64,000 nt of DNA. It comes from an uncultured Ruminococcus sp. Its GTDB lineage: Bacteria; Bacillota; Clostridia; Oscillospirales; Ruminococcaceae. Made by a program: the position numbers and the translations under genes. The notes beneath the pieces are model-generated. The model searched no databases and had not been told where the DNA came from. It saw only the letters and a list, made by a program, of their open reading frames with translations. Below are positions 36,165 through 44,885 of the stretch, piece after piece (position 1 is the stretch's first letter; each line of letters starts with the position of its first letter). The stretch covers positions 20,145-84,144 of the forward strand of contig CACZPI010000143.1 of the NCBI GenBank assembly GCA_902783005.1. The letters are read 5' to 3'.

Positions 36165-36521
36165 TTACTCGGTCACATGCTCCAGCGCATGATAGAAAAT
36201 GGTCTTGACATGTGCATCGGCAAGGGAATAATAGATCGTTTTCCCGTCGCGGCGGCTCTTGACCAGTCTTCCCTGCTTGAGGATCCGAAGCTGATGGGAA
36301 ATGGCAGAGGCGGTCATGCCGAGCTTATCGGCAATTTCACTGACGCACAGCTCCTTGTCAAGCAGCTCATACAGAATGCGCACACGGGTCGTATCACCGA
36401 ACAGCCCGAGCAGATCGGCCACACCTGCCAGAACATCCGTGTCCGGCATAGACTGCATCAGCTTGTCGATCAATGCCTGATGGTGCTGGCATTCGCCGCA
36501 GATATGTTCGTGTGGATCCAT
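36165..36521 (-). CDS. ArsR/SmtB-family metal-sensing repressor
   Basis: A 118-residue winged-helix repressor. The recognition helix is CVSEIADKLGMTASAISHQL and the wing RRDGKTIYYSLA. The last helix holds Asp-x-His-x10-His-x2-Glu (ADAHVKTIFYHALEHVTE), the zinc site of SmtB/CzrA-type sensors. The N-terminus is rich in His and Cys (HEHICGECQHHQ), which could add a second site. Only one Cys remains in the ELCV motif used by cadmium sensors. Thus zinc or a similar ion is the likely effector, but no metal transporter is adjacent. It starts 23 nt after the SDR gene and is probably co-transcribed with it. Confidence 0.9.
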   Translation of the reverse strand: MDPHEHICGECQHHQALIDKLMQSMPDTDVLAGVADLLGLFGDTTRVRILYELLDKELCVSEIADKLGMTASAISHQLRILKQGRLVKSRRDGKTIYYSLADAHVKTIFYHALEHVTE

Positions 36522-36544
36522 GAAAAGTCCTCCGTTTCGTGAGA

Positions 36545-37309
36545 TCAGATCGCGGGCATCACACGGCCGCCGGATACCGGGATATAGGCACCGGTCGTGA
36601 AGCTCGCCAGATCGGACAGCAGAAAGGCCACCATCTGTGCGATTTCGGCATCTGTACCGCGTCTGCCGAGAGGCACCGTCTTGTCATAATCGGGTGCGGA
36701 TTCGGTATGGTTCATCCGGTCACGTTCCGAGATCGTCCAGCCCGGTGCGACCTGATTGACGGTAATATTGTGGCAGCCGACTTCCTTGGCCAGCACGCGG
36801 ATGATGCCGTCAAGGGCACGCTTGCCGGCAGTGTACGCACCGACACCGGATTCCGCCATTGCGGCGCATTCGGTATTGATGGCGACATATCTGCCCGCGC
36901 CTGCCGCGATCATATCGGGCAGGAAGGCCTTAGCCAGATGCACGGTCTGCATGGCGCAGGAATCGAACTGGCTCTGGAAATCCTCGAGCGGCTGCTCCAG
37001 AATGCTCGTCCACGGATACTGGATCACGGCATTGGCAACGATCAGCGTCGGCACGCCGAGGGATGCCTTCACGGTCTGCTGCATCTGCATGACAGACTGT
37101 GCATCGGTGACATCTGCCTGCACAGTCACGGCTCTGCGCCCCATTTCGCGCAGCTCGTTTGCAACTGCTTCGGCACGTTCCGCCCCGTGATTGTAATGCA
37201 GCGCCACATCCGCACCGCATCCGGCAAGTGTGCGGGAGATCGTGCGTCCAAGCTCCCCGGAAGCTCCGGTAACAAGGGCAATTTTTCCGGTCAGGTCAAT
37301 TTGCAGCAT
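36545..37309 (-). CDS. Short-chain dehydrogenase/reductase
   Basis: Classical SDR of 254 residues with cofactor loop KIALVTGASGELGRTISRTL and catalytic YTAGK. The Asn/Ala motif (here LIVANAVIQYP) is slightly changed from NNAG, and by my count the catalytic Ser position 13 residues before Tyr is Thr (INTECAAMAESGVGAYTAGK). C-terminal GRRGTDAEIAQMVAFLLSDL and TTGAYIPVSGG are typical of FabG-like enzymes. Substrate unknown. The ATG follows AAAGGAGGG. It heads a unit with the ArsR gene. Confidence 0.88.
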   Translation of the reverse strand: MLQIDLTGKIALVTGASGELGRTISRTLAGCGADVALHYNHGAERAEAVANELREMGRRAVTVQADVTDAQSVMQMQQTVKASLGVPTLIVANAVIQYPWTSILEQPLEDFQSQFDSCAMQTVHLAKAFLPDMIAAGAGRYVAINTECAAMAESGVGAYTAGKRALDGIIRVLAKEVGCHNITVNQVAPGWTISERDRMNHTESAPDYDKTVPLGRRGTDAEIAQMVAFLLSDLASFTTGAYIPVSGGRVMPAI

Positions 37310-37338
37310 GGCTGTCCCTCCTTTGCGTCATTGTTATT

Positions 37339-37367
37339 ATTATACCATACGATTTGTAGATTGTCAA
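37339..37367 (-). promoter_or_regulatory. Promoter of SDR-arsR
   Basis: Consensus TTGACA (37362-37367) and TATAAT (37339-37344), 17-bp spacer, minus strand, about 30 nt of leader. Confidence 0.9.
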
Positions 37368-37430
37368 TCCTGCAATACAGAAAGGCATTCAAAAATGAAA
37401 AAACTGGATGATTTGGTGAGTCCTGGCTGC

Positions 37431-37459
37431 AAAAGGAGCCCTTCTCTCCGAAAGGCTCC
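37431..37459 (-). terminator. Terminator after 3-methyladenine glycosylase gene
   Basis: GGAGCC (37435-37440) and GGCTCC (37454-37459) with a 13-nt loop and TTTT on the minus-strand exit, 2 nt after the stop codon. A short stem, so strength is moderate. Confidence 0.6.
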
Positions 37460-37461
37460 CG

Positions 37462-37974
37462 TCATTCCTGTTCCATGATCCACCGCCACGGCTTGCTTTT
37501 CCACGGCTCTCCCGCATAGTCAATGCCGACCCGTGGTGCCGTTTTCAGCTTGCAGCGAAATCCGTCATCCTCGATCCACAGTGTCTCCCCTGCCGTGAAG
37601 CTGCCGCCGTTGAGGCTCTTGTCAATTTGCAGCGCCTTCGTCAGCTTACCGGGGCCGTTGTGAATCTCCCCTGCACGCAGCAGAACGCCCTGCGGCTGCT
37701 CCGGCTCTCCGGTAATGACATTCAGCAGCGCATGCATCCCGTAGCAGAGATACACATAGATCACGCCGCTCTCCCGCCAGAGAATCGAATTGCGCGGCGT
37801 GCGTCCCTTGTGGGCATGGCAGGCTTCATCATCCGTGCCGCGGTAAGCCTCCGTCTCCGCGATGCGCTCGCGCAGCTCAGTGCCGTCCGGAAGTCGATGC
37901 ACCAGGATCTTTCCGACCAGATCCGGCGCTGCTTCCAGACAATCGCGGTGGAAAAATGCCGCATCCAGGCGCAT
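37462..37974 (-). CDS. DNA-3-methyladenine glycosylase (AAG/MPG type)
   Basis: Base-excision enzyme that removes alkylated purines. From the ATG at 37974, which overlaps the rqcH stop (ATGA) and has GGAGG upstream, it has 170 residues. Segments: LVGKILVHRLPDGTELRERI, AETEAYRGTDDEACHAHKG with the catalytic Glu, YVYLCYGMHALLNVITG, VLLRAGE, and GPGKLTKALQID. The frame stays open for 90 codons upstream inside rqcH, but that part is out-of-frame rqcH sequence. Slightly shorter than the usual ~190-200 residues. Confidence 0.93.
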   Translation of the reverse strand: MRLDAAFFHRDCLEAAPDLVGKILVHRLPDGTELRERIAETEAYRGTDDEACHAHKGRTPRNSILWRESGVIYVYLCYGMHALLNVITGEPEQPQGVLLRAGEIHNGPGKLTKALQIDKSLNGGSFTAGETLWIEDDGFRCKLKTAPRVGIDYAGEPWKSKPWRWIMEQE

Positions 37975-39722
37975 CACTTTGCCTCCAATGCTGCACAGAG
38001 CGCGGCATCCGGCTTGACGTAAAGCGTCTGCTGATTTGTGAAGATCACCTTGCCGGGCTTTGCACCGCCGGGCTTCTTCACATAGCGCACCAGCGTGTAA
38101 TCCACCGGCACCTGCGCAGAATCCCGCGCCTTGCTGTGATACGCTGCAAGAATGGCTGCCTCGCGGATCGCCGTTTCGGAAGGCTGCGCACCGTCCGTCA
38201 CCAGGATCACATGCGAACCAGGAATATTCTGGGTATGCAGCCACAGATCCGAACGCGCTGCCTGCTTCAGCGTAAGCTGGTCATTCTGCCTGTTATTCCG
38301 CCCGACCAGAATCGGAAAGCCGTCCGTAGAACGGTAGCACAGCGGCGGAAGCTGCTTCGGAGGCTTCTGCTTCTGGCTGCGGCTGCGGACATAGCCCTGC
38401 TGTGCCAGCTCATCCCGCAGCAGCAGCAGTTCTGCTTCGGAATCGGCACGGGTCAGGACATCAAATACGCTTTCCAGATAGGCAAGCTCCTCCTCGCCCT
38501 GCGCAATCTGCTCGGCGAGCTTGTCCTTGGCGGTCGCTGCCTTCCGGTACAGCGTGTAATACCGCTGCGCATTCTGGGCAGGCGTAAGATTCTTCTGCAA
38601 GGGAATGCGCACCTGCGGGCATTCCGGATCGTAGAAATCCTCCAGAATCGCCTCGGCATCGCCCTTTTGCAGCCGGTAGATATTTGCAGAGATCAGATCC
38701 CCAAAGCGCTTGTTCTGCTCCATCTGCTCCGTCTCCGCCAGCTCCCCGCGCTGATTTTCCAGCTTTCTGGCCGTGCGCTGCAGGCGGGTCATGATGAGCT
38801 TGAACAGGTCATTCGCCCGCTGCTTCATCCGCGCCCGAAGATCACGGGAGGCATAGAATTCATCAAGCGCCGCGCTTGCGCTCTCGCAGGGCTTGACAAC
38901 CATCAATGCCCCATACTGCTGCGGCCGCAGGAAGGTGTAATCCTTCAATGCCCCCTCCGGCGTGGTCAGGATATGGAAATGGCAGTCCCCTTCCCGCAGC
39001 ATCCGCGCCGTTTCATGGATCGTAAACAGCAGACGATCCTTCTGATCCTGCGTCAGCTCATGGGAACGCGCACCGTCGCGGCAGACGTAATACGACCATT
39101 CCCGTGCGAGCAGCGGCGAGATGCCCTCGCAGATGCCGACCAGCGCCTTGGAAAGCTCCGCATCCGGTGCCAGCAGCAGCGCATTGAGGATGGTGTCATC
39201 ATCGGTTTCCAGAATATTCACGCGCCTTGCACGATGGGGCATTTCATAGGGAAATCCCGGCAGCAGGACGCGCTCACGGGTAATATCCGCATTGCGCTTG
39301 AGCGAGTCAATCACCTTGCCGTCCTGTCCGATCAGCACACAGTTGGAATACCGTCCCATGACCTCACAGGCAAGCGTCAGCTTCACCAGATCACCCAGCT
39401 CGCTCATGCATTCAAATTCCAGGAACAAAATGCGTTCCAGCCCGTCCTGCCGGACATCGAGCAGCCGTCCGCCGCCCAGATGCTTGCGCAAAAGCATGCA
39501 GAACATGGGCGGTGCAGCCGGATTCTCAATGGCGATATTCGTCAGATGAATGCGGGCGCTGTCGCCGGAGGTGCTGATGAGGATTTTCGCCGTTCCCTCG
39601 CGGCTTCGCAGGTGCAGGATCAGTTCGTCACGGGAGGGCTGGTGGATCTTGTCCACCCTTGCCCCGATCAATGCGGCAAGCTCCTGCCGGACTGTATAGA
39701 GATAGGCGCCGTCAAATGCCAT
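37974..39722 (-). CDS. rqcH: NFACT-family protein RqcH
   Basis: RqcH adds C-terminal alanine tails to nascent chains on stalled 50S subunits, marking them for degradation; older annotations call it fibronectin-binding protein. The 582-residue product shows the N-terminal NFACT-N domain (MAFDGAYLYTVRQELAALIG, then IHQPSRDELILHL), a helical/coiled-coil middle (~residues 280-430) and a C-terminal NFACT-R domain (FPILVGRNNRQNDQLTLKQA, DLWLHTQNIPGSHVIL). It overlaps the glycosylase gene and starts 22 nt after a membrane protein gene. Confidence 0.94.
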   Translation of the reverse strand: MAFDGAYLYTVRQELAALIGARVDKIHQPSRDELILHLRSREGTAKILISTSGDSARIHLTNIAIENPAAPPMFCMLLRKHLGGGRLLDVRQDGLERILFLEFECMSELGDLVKLTLACEVMGRYSNCVLIGQDGKVIDSLKRNADITRERVLLPGFPYEMPHRARRVNILETDDDTILNALLLAPDAELSKALVGICEGISPLLAREWSYYVCRDGARSHELTQDQKDRLLFTIHETARMLREGDCHFHILTTPEGALKDYTFLRPQQYGALMVVKPCESASAALDEFYASRDLRARMKQRANDLFKLIMTRLQRTARKLENQRGELAETEQMEQNKRFGDLISANIYRLQKGDAEAILEDFYDPECPQVRIPLQKNLTPAQNAQRYYTLYRKAATAKDKLAEQIAQGEEELAYLESVFDVLTRADSEAELLLLRDELAQQGYVRSRSQKQKPPKQLPPLCYRSTDGFPILVGRNNRQNDQLTLKQAARSDLWLHTQNIPGSHVILVTDGAQPSETAIREAAILAAYHSKARDSAQVPVDYTLVRYVKKPGGAKPGKVIFTNQQTLYVKPDAALCAALEAK

Positions 39723-39744
39723 AGTGTTCCTCCGTATTCTGAAT

Positions 39745-40242
39745 TTAGTACATCACTTCGTCAATGCTGCGGTCTCCTGCCGTGATCCGGTAGGCCAATG
39801 CCGCCGAGATCCCGGGCAGCAGGCAAAGCACAGACAGCACCGGAATGCCGAAGCCCGGCAGCGAGGATGTCACCACATCATCGCTGAGCAGATTGCAGAC
39901 GCTCAGAAACGGTGCGCACAGCAGCTTATACCACCGGTAAAACCCGTCACCGACAACGCCGGCTCGGGACAATGCCAGCAGCACGGTCAGCAGCACCGGC
40001 ACAAGCATGGCAGCGATCCCGGCAATGACGGAATTTGCTCCCGAATGGCGCTTTGCCTTTTTGTCATCCTTCGCTGCCGAAATGCCGCCCTGTGCCGTCA
40101 GTGCCAGCAGAATGCCGACGGTGCAGACCGCGCTGACAATGCGGAATACTGTGCCGGAGAAGGCCAGTGTCAGATTGAGAAACAGCGTCAGCACCTCTGC
40201 CAGTACCCAAAGGCCGAGCATCCGTCCGATCGTTTTGAGCAT
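39745..40242 (-). CDS. Membrane protein of unknown function
   Basis: A 165-residue protein with about four hydrophobic segments (LGLWVLAEVLTLFLNLTLAF, IVSAVCTVGILLALTAQGG, SVIAGIAAMLVPVLLTVLLA, GIPVLSVLCLLPGISAALAY) and a Lys-rich loop DDKKAKRHSG. I do not recognise the family. The ATG at 40242 (MLKTIG) has GAGG at proper spacing; an ATG four codons earlier has none. It lies just upstream of rqcH and after the terminator of the ispH operon. Confidence 0.7.
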   Translation of the reverse strand: MLKTIGRMLGLWVLAEVLTLFLNLTLAFSGTVFRIVSAVCTVGILLALTAQGGISAAKDDKKAKRHSGANSVIAGIAAMLVPVLLTVLLALSRAGVVGDGFYRWYKLLCAPFLSVCNLLSDDVVTSSLPGFGIPVLSVLCLLPGISAALAYRITAGDRSIDEVMY

Positions 40243-40267
40243 GTGATACCTCATTTCAGTCTTGATA

Positions 40268-40298
40268 TAAGAGAAACTCCCCCGTTTACACGGGGGAG
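40268..40298 (-). terminator. Intrinsic terminator after ispH/rpsA
   Basis: CTCCCCCGT/ACGGGGGAG 9-bp stem (40277-40285 and 40290-40298) with a GTAA-like loop, then TTTCTCTT on the minus strand. Ends the long tepA-ftsK...ispH operon. Confidence 0.85.
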
Positions 40299-40323
40299 AT
40301 CATTTTCGTCAGAGATCCGGGGA

Positions 40324-42318
40324 TCAGTCCTCGAAATCCTCGTCATCCATAGCCTCACGGATGGAGAGGGAAATGCGCTTGGAATCCTCGTCGATGTTCG
40401 TGATCTTTACGCGAACCTCATCGCCCACGGAAACAACATCCTTGACATTCTCCACGCGGCGGTCAGCGAGCTGGGAAATATGGATCAGGCCGTCAACACC
40501 CTCAACGATCTGTGCGAAGGCACCGAAGGAAGTGATGGAAACGATCTTTGCATCCGCAATATCGCCTACCTGATACTCGCTCAGGAACTTCTCCCACGGG
40601 TTGTCCTCAGCCTTCTTGTAGCCCAGAGAAATGCGGTTGTTCTCCGGATCAAGAGCCTTGATGTAAACCTTGAGCACGTCGCCCACAGATACGACCTGAG
40701 ACGGATGCTTGATGCGGTTCCAGCTCAGCTCGGAAATGTGAACCATGCCGTCAATGCCGCCCAGATCTACGAATGCGCCGTAGCTGGTCAGGCTCTTAAC
40801 CTCACCCTCGTACTCCTTGCCAACCTCTGCGGTCTCCCAGAACTTTGCCTTGGCAGCGTCACGCTCGCGGCGGGATACGGCACGGATGGAACCAACAGCG
40901 CTTCTTCTGCGCTCCGGAGCCTCGATGATGATGAACTTGACAGTCTCGCCCTTCAAGGAGTCGAGAGAAGCCTCTCTCGGCAGGCCGGTCTGGGATGCCG
41001 GGATGAATACGCGAACACCCTCATAGTATACGTTCACGCCGCCCTTGACGATTGCGCTGACCGGAGCCTCGAGGACAGTGCCCTCTTCCTTGGCCTTGAT
41101 AACCTTGTCGAGACCTGCCTGCTCGTCTACCTTCTTCTTGGAGAGGGTAGCCATGCCGTCCTGGTCGCTGACCTTGATCACGATCAGATCCAGAACATCG
41201 CCGACATGAACCAGCTCCTCCGGCTTCTTGGTCGGATCGCCGGACAGCTCGCTTGCCGGAACAGTACCGGTCTGCTTTGCGCCGAGGTCAACCATAACCT
41301 CACTGTTATTTACGCTCATGACAACACCCTTGACTCTTGCACCGTTGCGGAGCTTGACAAAAGTCTCCTCGATCGCCTGTGCGAAGTCGATGTCCTCATC
41401 GGATGCAGCAGCTGCTGCGGTGTTTTCAGTGTTCTCTGCATTGTTGTTCAGAATTTCTTCCATCGTTGAAACAACCTCCTCAATGATTTTGGAAGGGGTG
41501 CTTGCCCCTGCCGTGATGCCGATTCGCAGATCCGGCTTTGCAGCCGCCTCCCGGATGACATCAGTTAGGTCTAAAGTGTTCAGCTCGTCCGCGTTCTCTA
41601 TATGAAATGTCCTGCAATAACCGGAACAGATGTCGTAGAGCTTGACTGTGTTTGAGCTATGCCGTCCGCCAATCACGATCATCAGATCAGACTGTGCTGC
41701 AAGCGCTGCACTGTCCGACTGACGCTGTTCGGTCGCAGTACAGATGGTGTCATACACGACGATGTTCGGATCATCATCAGGAAGAACCTTTATACACTTC
41801 TCCCATATTTTATTATTATATGTTGTTTGACTTAATATGTCAATAGCTTCGCCGGAATGTTTTGAAATTTCTCCCTTTAGCACAACTTCATCTGTAAAAA
41901 CAGAATAGTTTTTGTGACAATGGCCGATGATTCCCTGCACCTCCGGATGGTTCTCATCGCCGGCGATCAGGATGAAATCTCCCCGTTCCGTTGCCTCCGC
42001 AGCAATGCGGTGGATCTTGCTGACAAAGGGGCAGGTCGCATCAATGACCGGATTTCCAAGCTCGGCCAGGCGGTCATAGACCTCCCTTCCCACGCCGTGG
42101 GAACGGATCACGCAGTATTCCCCGGGTCTGAGCTCGGAGACATCCTCAATGATGCGTGCGCCTCTGGCAAGCATGTCATTGACCGCATCCGTATTGTGAA
42201 TGATCGGTCCGAGGGTGGCAACCGGCTTTCCCTCGTCAAGTGCCTTGTATACCATCTGCACGGCGCGGTTCACGCCGAAGCAGAAGCCGGCTGTTTTCGT
42301 AACGGTGATCTGTGCCAT
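40324..42318 (-). CDS. ispH: IspH reductase fused to ribosomal protein S1
   Basis: Residues 1-~283 are 4-hydroxy-3-methylbut-2-enyl diphosphate reductase, the last enzyme of the MEP isoprenoid route; cluster-binding Cys are in GFCFGVNRAV, DATCPFVSKIH and YDTICTATEQRQ. After an Asn/Thr/Ala linker come four S1 RNA-binding repeats (~322-392, ~410-480, ~497-565, ~582-653), e.g. GDIADAKIVSITSFGAFAQI, ending in an acidic tail. Such fusions are known in Clostridia. An internal ATG at 41463 with AGGAGG upstream could yield S1 alone. The ATG at 42318 overlaps the plsC stop. Confidence 0.95.
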   Translation of the reverse strand: MAQITVTKTAGFCFGVNRAVQMVYKALDEGKPVATLGPIIHNTDAVNDMLARGARIIEDVSELRPGEYCVIRSHGVGREVYDRLAELGNPVIDATCPFVSKIHRIAAEATERGDFILIAGDENHPEVQGIIGHCHKNYSVFTDEVVLKGEISKHSGEAIDILSQTTYNNKIWEKCIKVLPDDDPNIVVYDTICTATEQRQSDSAALAAQSDLMIVIGGRHSSNTVKLYDICSGYCRTFHIENADELNTLDLTDVIREAAAKPDLRIGITAGASTPSKIIEEVVSTMEEILNNNAENTENTAAAAASDEDIDFAQAIEETFVKLRNGARVKGVVMSVNNSEVMVDLGAKQTGTVPASELSGDPTKKPEELVHVGDVLDLIVIKVSDQDGMATLSKKKVDEQAGLDKVIKAKEEGTVLEAPVSAIVKGGVNVYYEGVRVFIPASQTGLPREASLDSLKGETVKFIIIEAPERRRSAVGSIRAVSRRERDAAKAKFWETAEVGKEYEGEVKSLTSYGAFVDLGGIDGMVHISELSWNRIKHPSQVVSVGDVLKVYIKALDPENNRISLGYKKAEDNPWEKFLSEYQVGDIADAKIVSITSFGAFAQIVEGVDGLIHISQLADRRVENVKDVVSVGDEVRVKITNIDEDSKRISLSIREAMDDEDFED
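41461..41480 (-). promoter_or_regulatory. rpsA: Internal ribosome binding site and start in ispH/rpsA
   Basis: On the minus strand AGGAGG (41475-41480) stands 11 nt before an in-frame ATG (41461-41463) at the junction of the two parts. Starting there gives MEEILNNNAENTENTAAAAA and a free 379-residue S1 protein with all four repeats. The AGGAGG falls in Glu-Glu-Val codons of the IspH end, so it may be chance, but position and spacing are apt. Confidence 0.5.
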
Positions 42319-42953
42319 TACTCCGCATCCCCCTTCATTTCAATGGCCGCCGGCTCATCCACCAGCGCCCGGATGCCATCCATGATCGGCGGCATGACAT
42401 CCCGCTTGAGCGTCCGCAGCAGGTCACGTTCTGTCAGGTTCTCGTCAATCGCCAGCGTTCCTGCCGGAATCGGCTTCCCGACGCGGACAACGATCTTACT
42501 CCGGAAATGGAGCTTTCCGTCAAAATTGATGCCGACCGGCACCACATCTGTCCCTGCACGGGAGGCGATCAGCGCCACGCCTGTCTTGCCCCTGCCAACG
42601 CGGCCGTCCTTGCTGCGGGTGCCCTCCGGAAAGATCAGCAGATTCGTTCCGTGCTGCACATTGTCAATGGCCTTGTCGATCGCCGCAGTATCGCCCTTGC
42701 CACGTTCGACCGGAAATGCACCGAGGGAACGGATGAGCCAGGCAAACAGCGGCTTTTCAAACAGCTCGGATTTCGCCATGAAGCTGAACCGTCCGCGTCC
42801 GCAGAGCGTCACCAGTACGGGATCGGCATAGCTCCGGTGATTCGATGCATAGACAAATGCCCGTCCCTTGGGAATATTCTCGCGGCCTTCAATTTTCAGA
42901 TTGTACCACAGGTGCATGGCAATGCGCACCAGAAATACGACGATATAATACAC
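42318..42953 (-). CDS. plsC: 1-acyl-glycerol-3-phosphate acyltransferase PlsC
   Basis: Makes phosphatidic acid by acylating lysophosphatidic acid at the membrane. The 211-residue product has the acyltransferase motifs NHRSYADP (NHx4D) and FPEGTRSKDGRVGRGKTG, plus PVGINFDGKL. The start is GTG at 42953 with GGCGG upstream. It overlaps ispH by its stop and lies 11 nt after cmk; cmk-plsC-ispH/rpsA is a familiar order in Clostridia. Confidence 0.94.
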   Translation of the reverse strand: MYYIVVFLVRIAMHLWYNLKIEGRENIPKGRAFVYASNHRSYADPVLVTLCGRGRFSFMAKSELFEKPLFAWLIRSLGAFPVERGKGDTAAIDKAIDNVQHGTNLLIFPEGTRSKDGRVGRGKTGVALIASRAGTDVVPVGINFDGKLHFRSKIVVRVGKPIPAGTLAIDENLTERDLLRTLKRDVMPPIMDGIRALVDEPAAIEMKGDAE

Positions 42954-42964
42954 GCTGCACCGCC

Positions 42965-43630
42965 TTAATCGAGCTTTTCGCGGATCAGATCCGTGATATG
43001 CTCGACGACCTCATTGAAGCCCATGTGAGAGGAATCGACCAGAACCGCATCCTCTGCCTGCCGCAGCGGGGCGATCTCACGGTGGGTGTCATTGTAGTCG
43101 CGCTGCTCGATGTCCTTGAGAATTTCCTCGTAGGGCGGGCAGTTCGGCTTCTCGCGCAGCTCCAGATACCGGCGGGAAGCACGCTCCTCGGCGGATGCCG
43201 TCAGAAAGATCTTGAGATCGGCATGCGGGAGGACAACGGTGCCGATGTCGCGGCCGTCCATGATGATATTGTTCTCGGAAGCGATCTTCTTCTGCAGATC
43301 CAGCATCCGCTCACGGACTGCCGGAACTGCGGCAACGGCGGACGCCGCCATAGAAACCTCGGGGCTGCGGATGTAATCGCTCACATCCTCACCGCAAAGC
43401 ATCACACGCTGCGCACCGGCGATGAATTTCAGCTCCACATCGACCTTGTCAATCTGCGCGGTAATGGCATCCGGCTCTGTGCAGGCATGGCGCAGCGCAT
43501 ACAGGCCGATCGCACGGTACATGGCGCCGGTATCCACATGGATGAAGCCGAGATCCGCAGCGACCGCCTTGGAAATGCTGCTTTTACCGGCACCGCTCGG
43601 GCCGTCGATGGCGATATTGATGGTTTTCAT
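42965..43630 (-). CDS. cmk: Cytidylate kinase
   Basis: Phosphorylates CMP and dCMP. The 221-residue product opens INIAIDGPSGAGKSSISKAV (P-loop), followed by IHVDTGAMYRAIGLYAL, IIMDGRDIGTVVLPHADLKI and FLTASAEERASRRYLEL. ATG at 43630 follows AGGAG. There is a 43-nt gap to the upstream oxidoreductase gene. Confidence 0.96.
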   Translation of the reverse strand: MKTINIAIDGPSGAGKSSISKAVAADLGFIHVDTGAMYRAIGLYALRHACTEPDAITAQIDKVDVELKFIAGAQRVMLCGEDVSDYIRSPEVSMAASAVAAVPAVRERMLDLQKKIASENNIIMDGRDIGTVVLPHADLKIFLTASAEERASRRYLELREKPNCPPYEEILKDIEQRDYNDTHREIAPLRQAEDAVLVDSSHMGFNEVVEHITDLIREKLD

Positions 43631-43673
43631 AACATATCTCCTTTATTCTGATCGGGATTGCTCCCGGATTTAA

Positions 43674-44885
43674 CTAAAATGCTGTGCCTGCAAGGTAGGC
43701 TGTTGACCACGCGATCTGGAGATTGAATCCTCCCGTATAGGCATCGCAGTCAAGGATCTCCCCGGCGAAATACAGCCCCGGCATGATCCGGGATTCCATG
43801 GTCTTGGCGTTGATTTCCTTCAGGGAAACGCCGCCCCGCGTGACAATGCCCTCCTCCATCGGACGGGTGCCGCGGACAGTGAAGGCGAAATCCTTCAGCT
43901 CGCGGATGATCCGCTGCCGCTGCGGCTTGGTCAGGGAATTGCATTTCATCCGTGCCGGCAGCCCGCAGCGGCCGAGCATCGGCATGACCATGCTCGCCGG
44001 CAGCAGCCTGCGGAGCATGGAAGGCAGCTCCTTGTTCGGTGCATCCCCGATCTCCCGGAGAATGCGCTTGTCAAGCTGCTCCTCCGTCAGCGCGGGCTTC
44101 AGGTCAATATGGAGCGTATAGGTTCCGCCCTTCTCCAGATGTGCCGAAGCACTCAGGACAAGGGGACCGGATACGCCGAAATGCGTAAACAGCATTTCAC
44201 CAAGCTCCTGCCAGACGGTCTTTCCGTCGCGTTTCAGGGTAAGCGTCACATTTTTCAGGGAAACGCCCATCATTTCCGCGCAGTCGCGTTCAAGCGTTTC
44301 AAGCGGGACAAGCGAGGGCAAAATATCCGTAACGGTATGCCCGGCCGCCCTGGCCATGGCATAGCCGTCGCCCTCCGAACCGGTGCCGGGATAGGTCGCA
44401 CCGCCGACGGCGAGGATCACACGGTCTGCATGGTAGTTATGCTGTCCTGCATGAACCCCGGTGCATCGTCCCTGCGCATCCGTCAGCAGACGGTCGGCAC
44501 GCCCGCGCACGATCTCCACATGAAGCCTGACAAGCTCGCTGCGGAGCGTTTCCACGATCTCGGCTGCCTGGTCGCTGACCGGAAATACACGATTTCCGCG
44601 TTCTGTTTTGAGCGGCACGCCAAGCTCCTCAAAGAATGCCATGGTATCCTGCGGTGACCAAGCGGCAAAGGCGCTGTACAGAAACCGGCCTCCGCGGGGG
44701 ATATTGGCAAGGAGCGTATCACGGTCGCAGTTGTTGGTGACATTGCACCTGCCCTTGCCGGTGATGCGCAGCTTTTTGCCGATTCTGTCATTCTTTTCGA
44801 TCAGGCAGACCTGCTGCCCCTGTCTTGCCGCCCAGACAGCGGCAAAGCATCCGGCAGCACCGCCGCCGATGACGATGGTTTTCAA
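43674..44885 (-). CDS. HI0933/YhiN-family flavoprotein
   Basis: FAD-dependent oxidoreductase of 403 residues with IVIGGGAAGCFAAVWAARQG at the start, RIGKKLRITGKGRCNVTNNC typical of the HI0933 family, VILAVGGATYPGTGSEGDGY, FTHFGVSGPLVL, and C-terminal GGVSLKEINAKTMESRIMPG and LDCDAYTGGFNLQIAWSTAY. The reaction is not established for the family. The start is TTG at 44885, with AGGAGG seven or so nt upstream, overlapping the DUF3006 stop (TTGA). It commonly precedes cmk in Clostridia. Confidence 0.92.
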   Translation of the reverse strand: MKTIVIGGGAAGCFAAVWAARQGQQVCLIEKNDRIGKKLRITGKGRCNVTNNCDRDTLLANIPRGGRFLYSAFAAWSPQDTMAFFEELGVPLKTERGNRVFPVSDQAAEIVETLRSELVRLHVEIVRGRADRLLTDAQGRCTGVHAGQHNYHADRVILAVGGATYPGTGSEGDGYAMARAAGHTVTDILPSLVPLETLERDCAEMMGVSLKNVTLTLKRDGKTVWQELGEMLFTHFGVSGPLVLSASAHLEKGGTYTLHIDLKPALTEEQLDKRILREIGDAPNKELPSMLRRLLPASMVMPMLGRCGLPARMKCNSLTKPQRQRIIRELKDFAFTVRGTRPMEEGIVTRGGVSLKEINAKTMESRIMPGLYFAGEILDCDAYTGGFNLQIAWSTAYLAGTAF

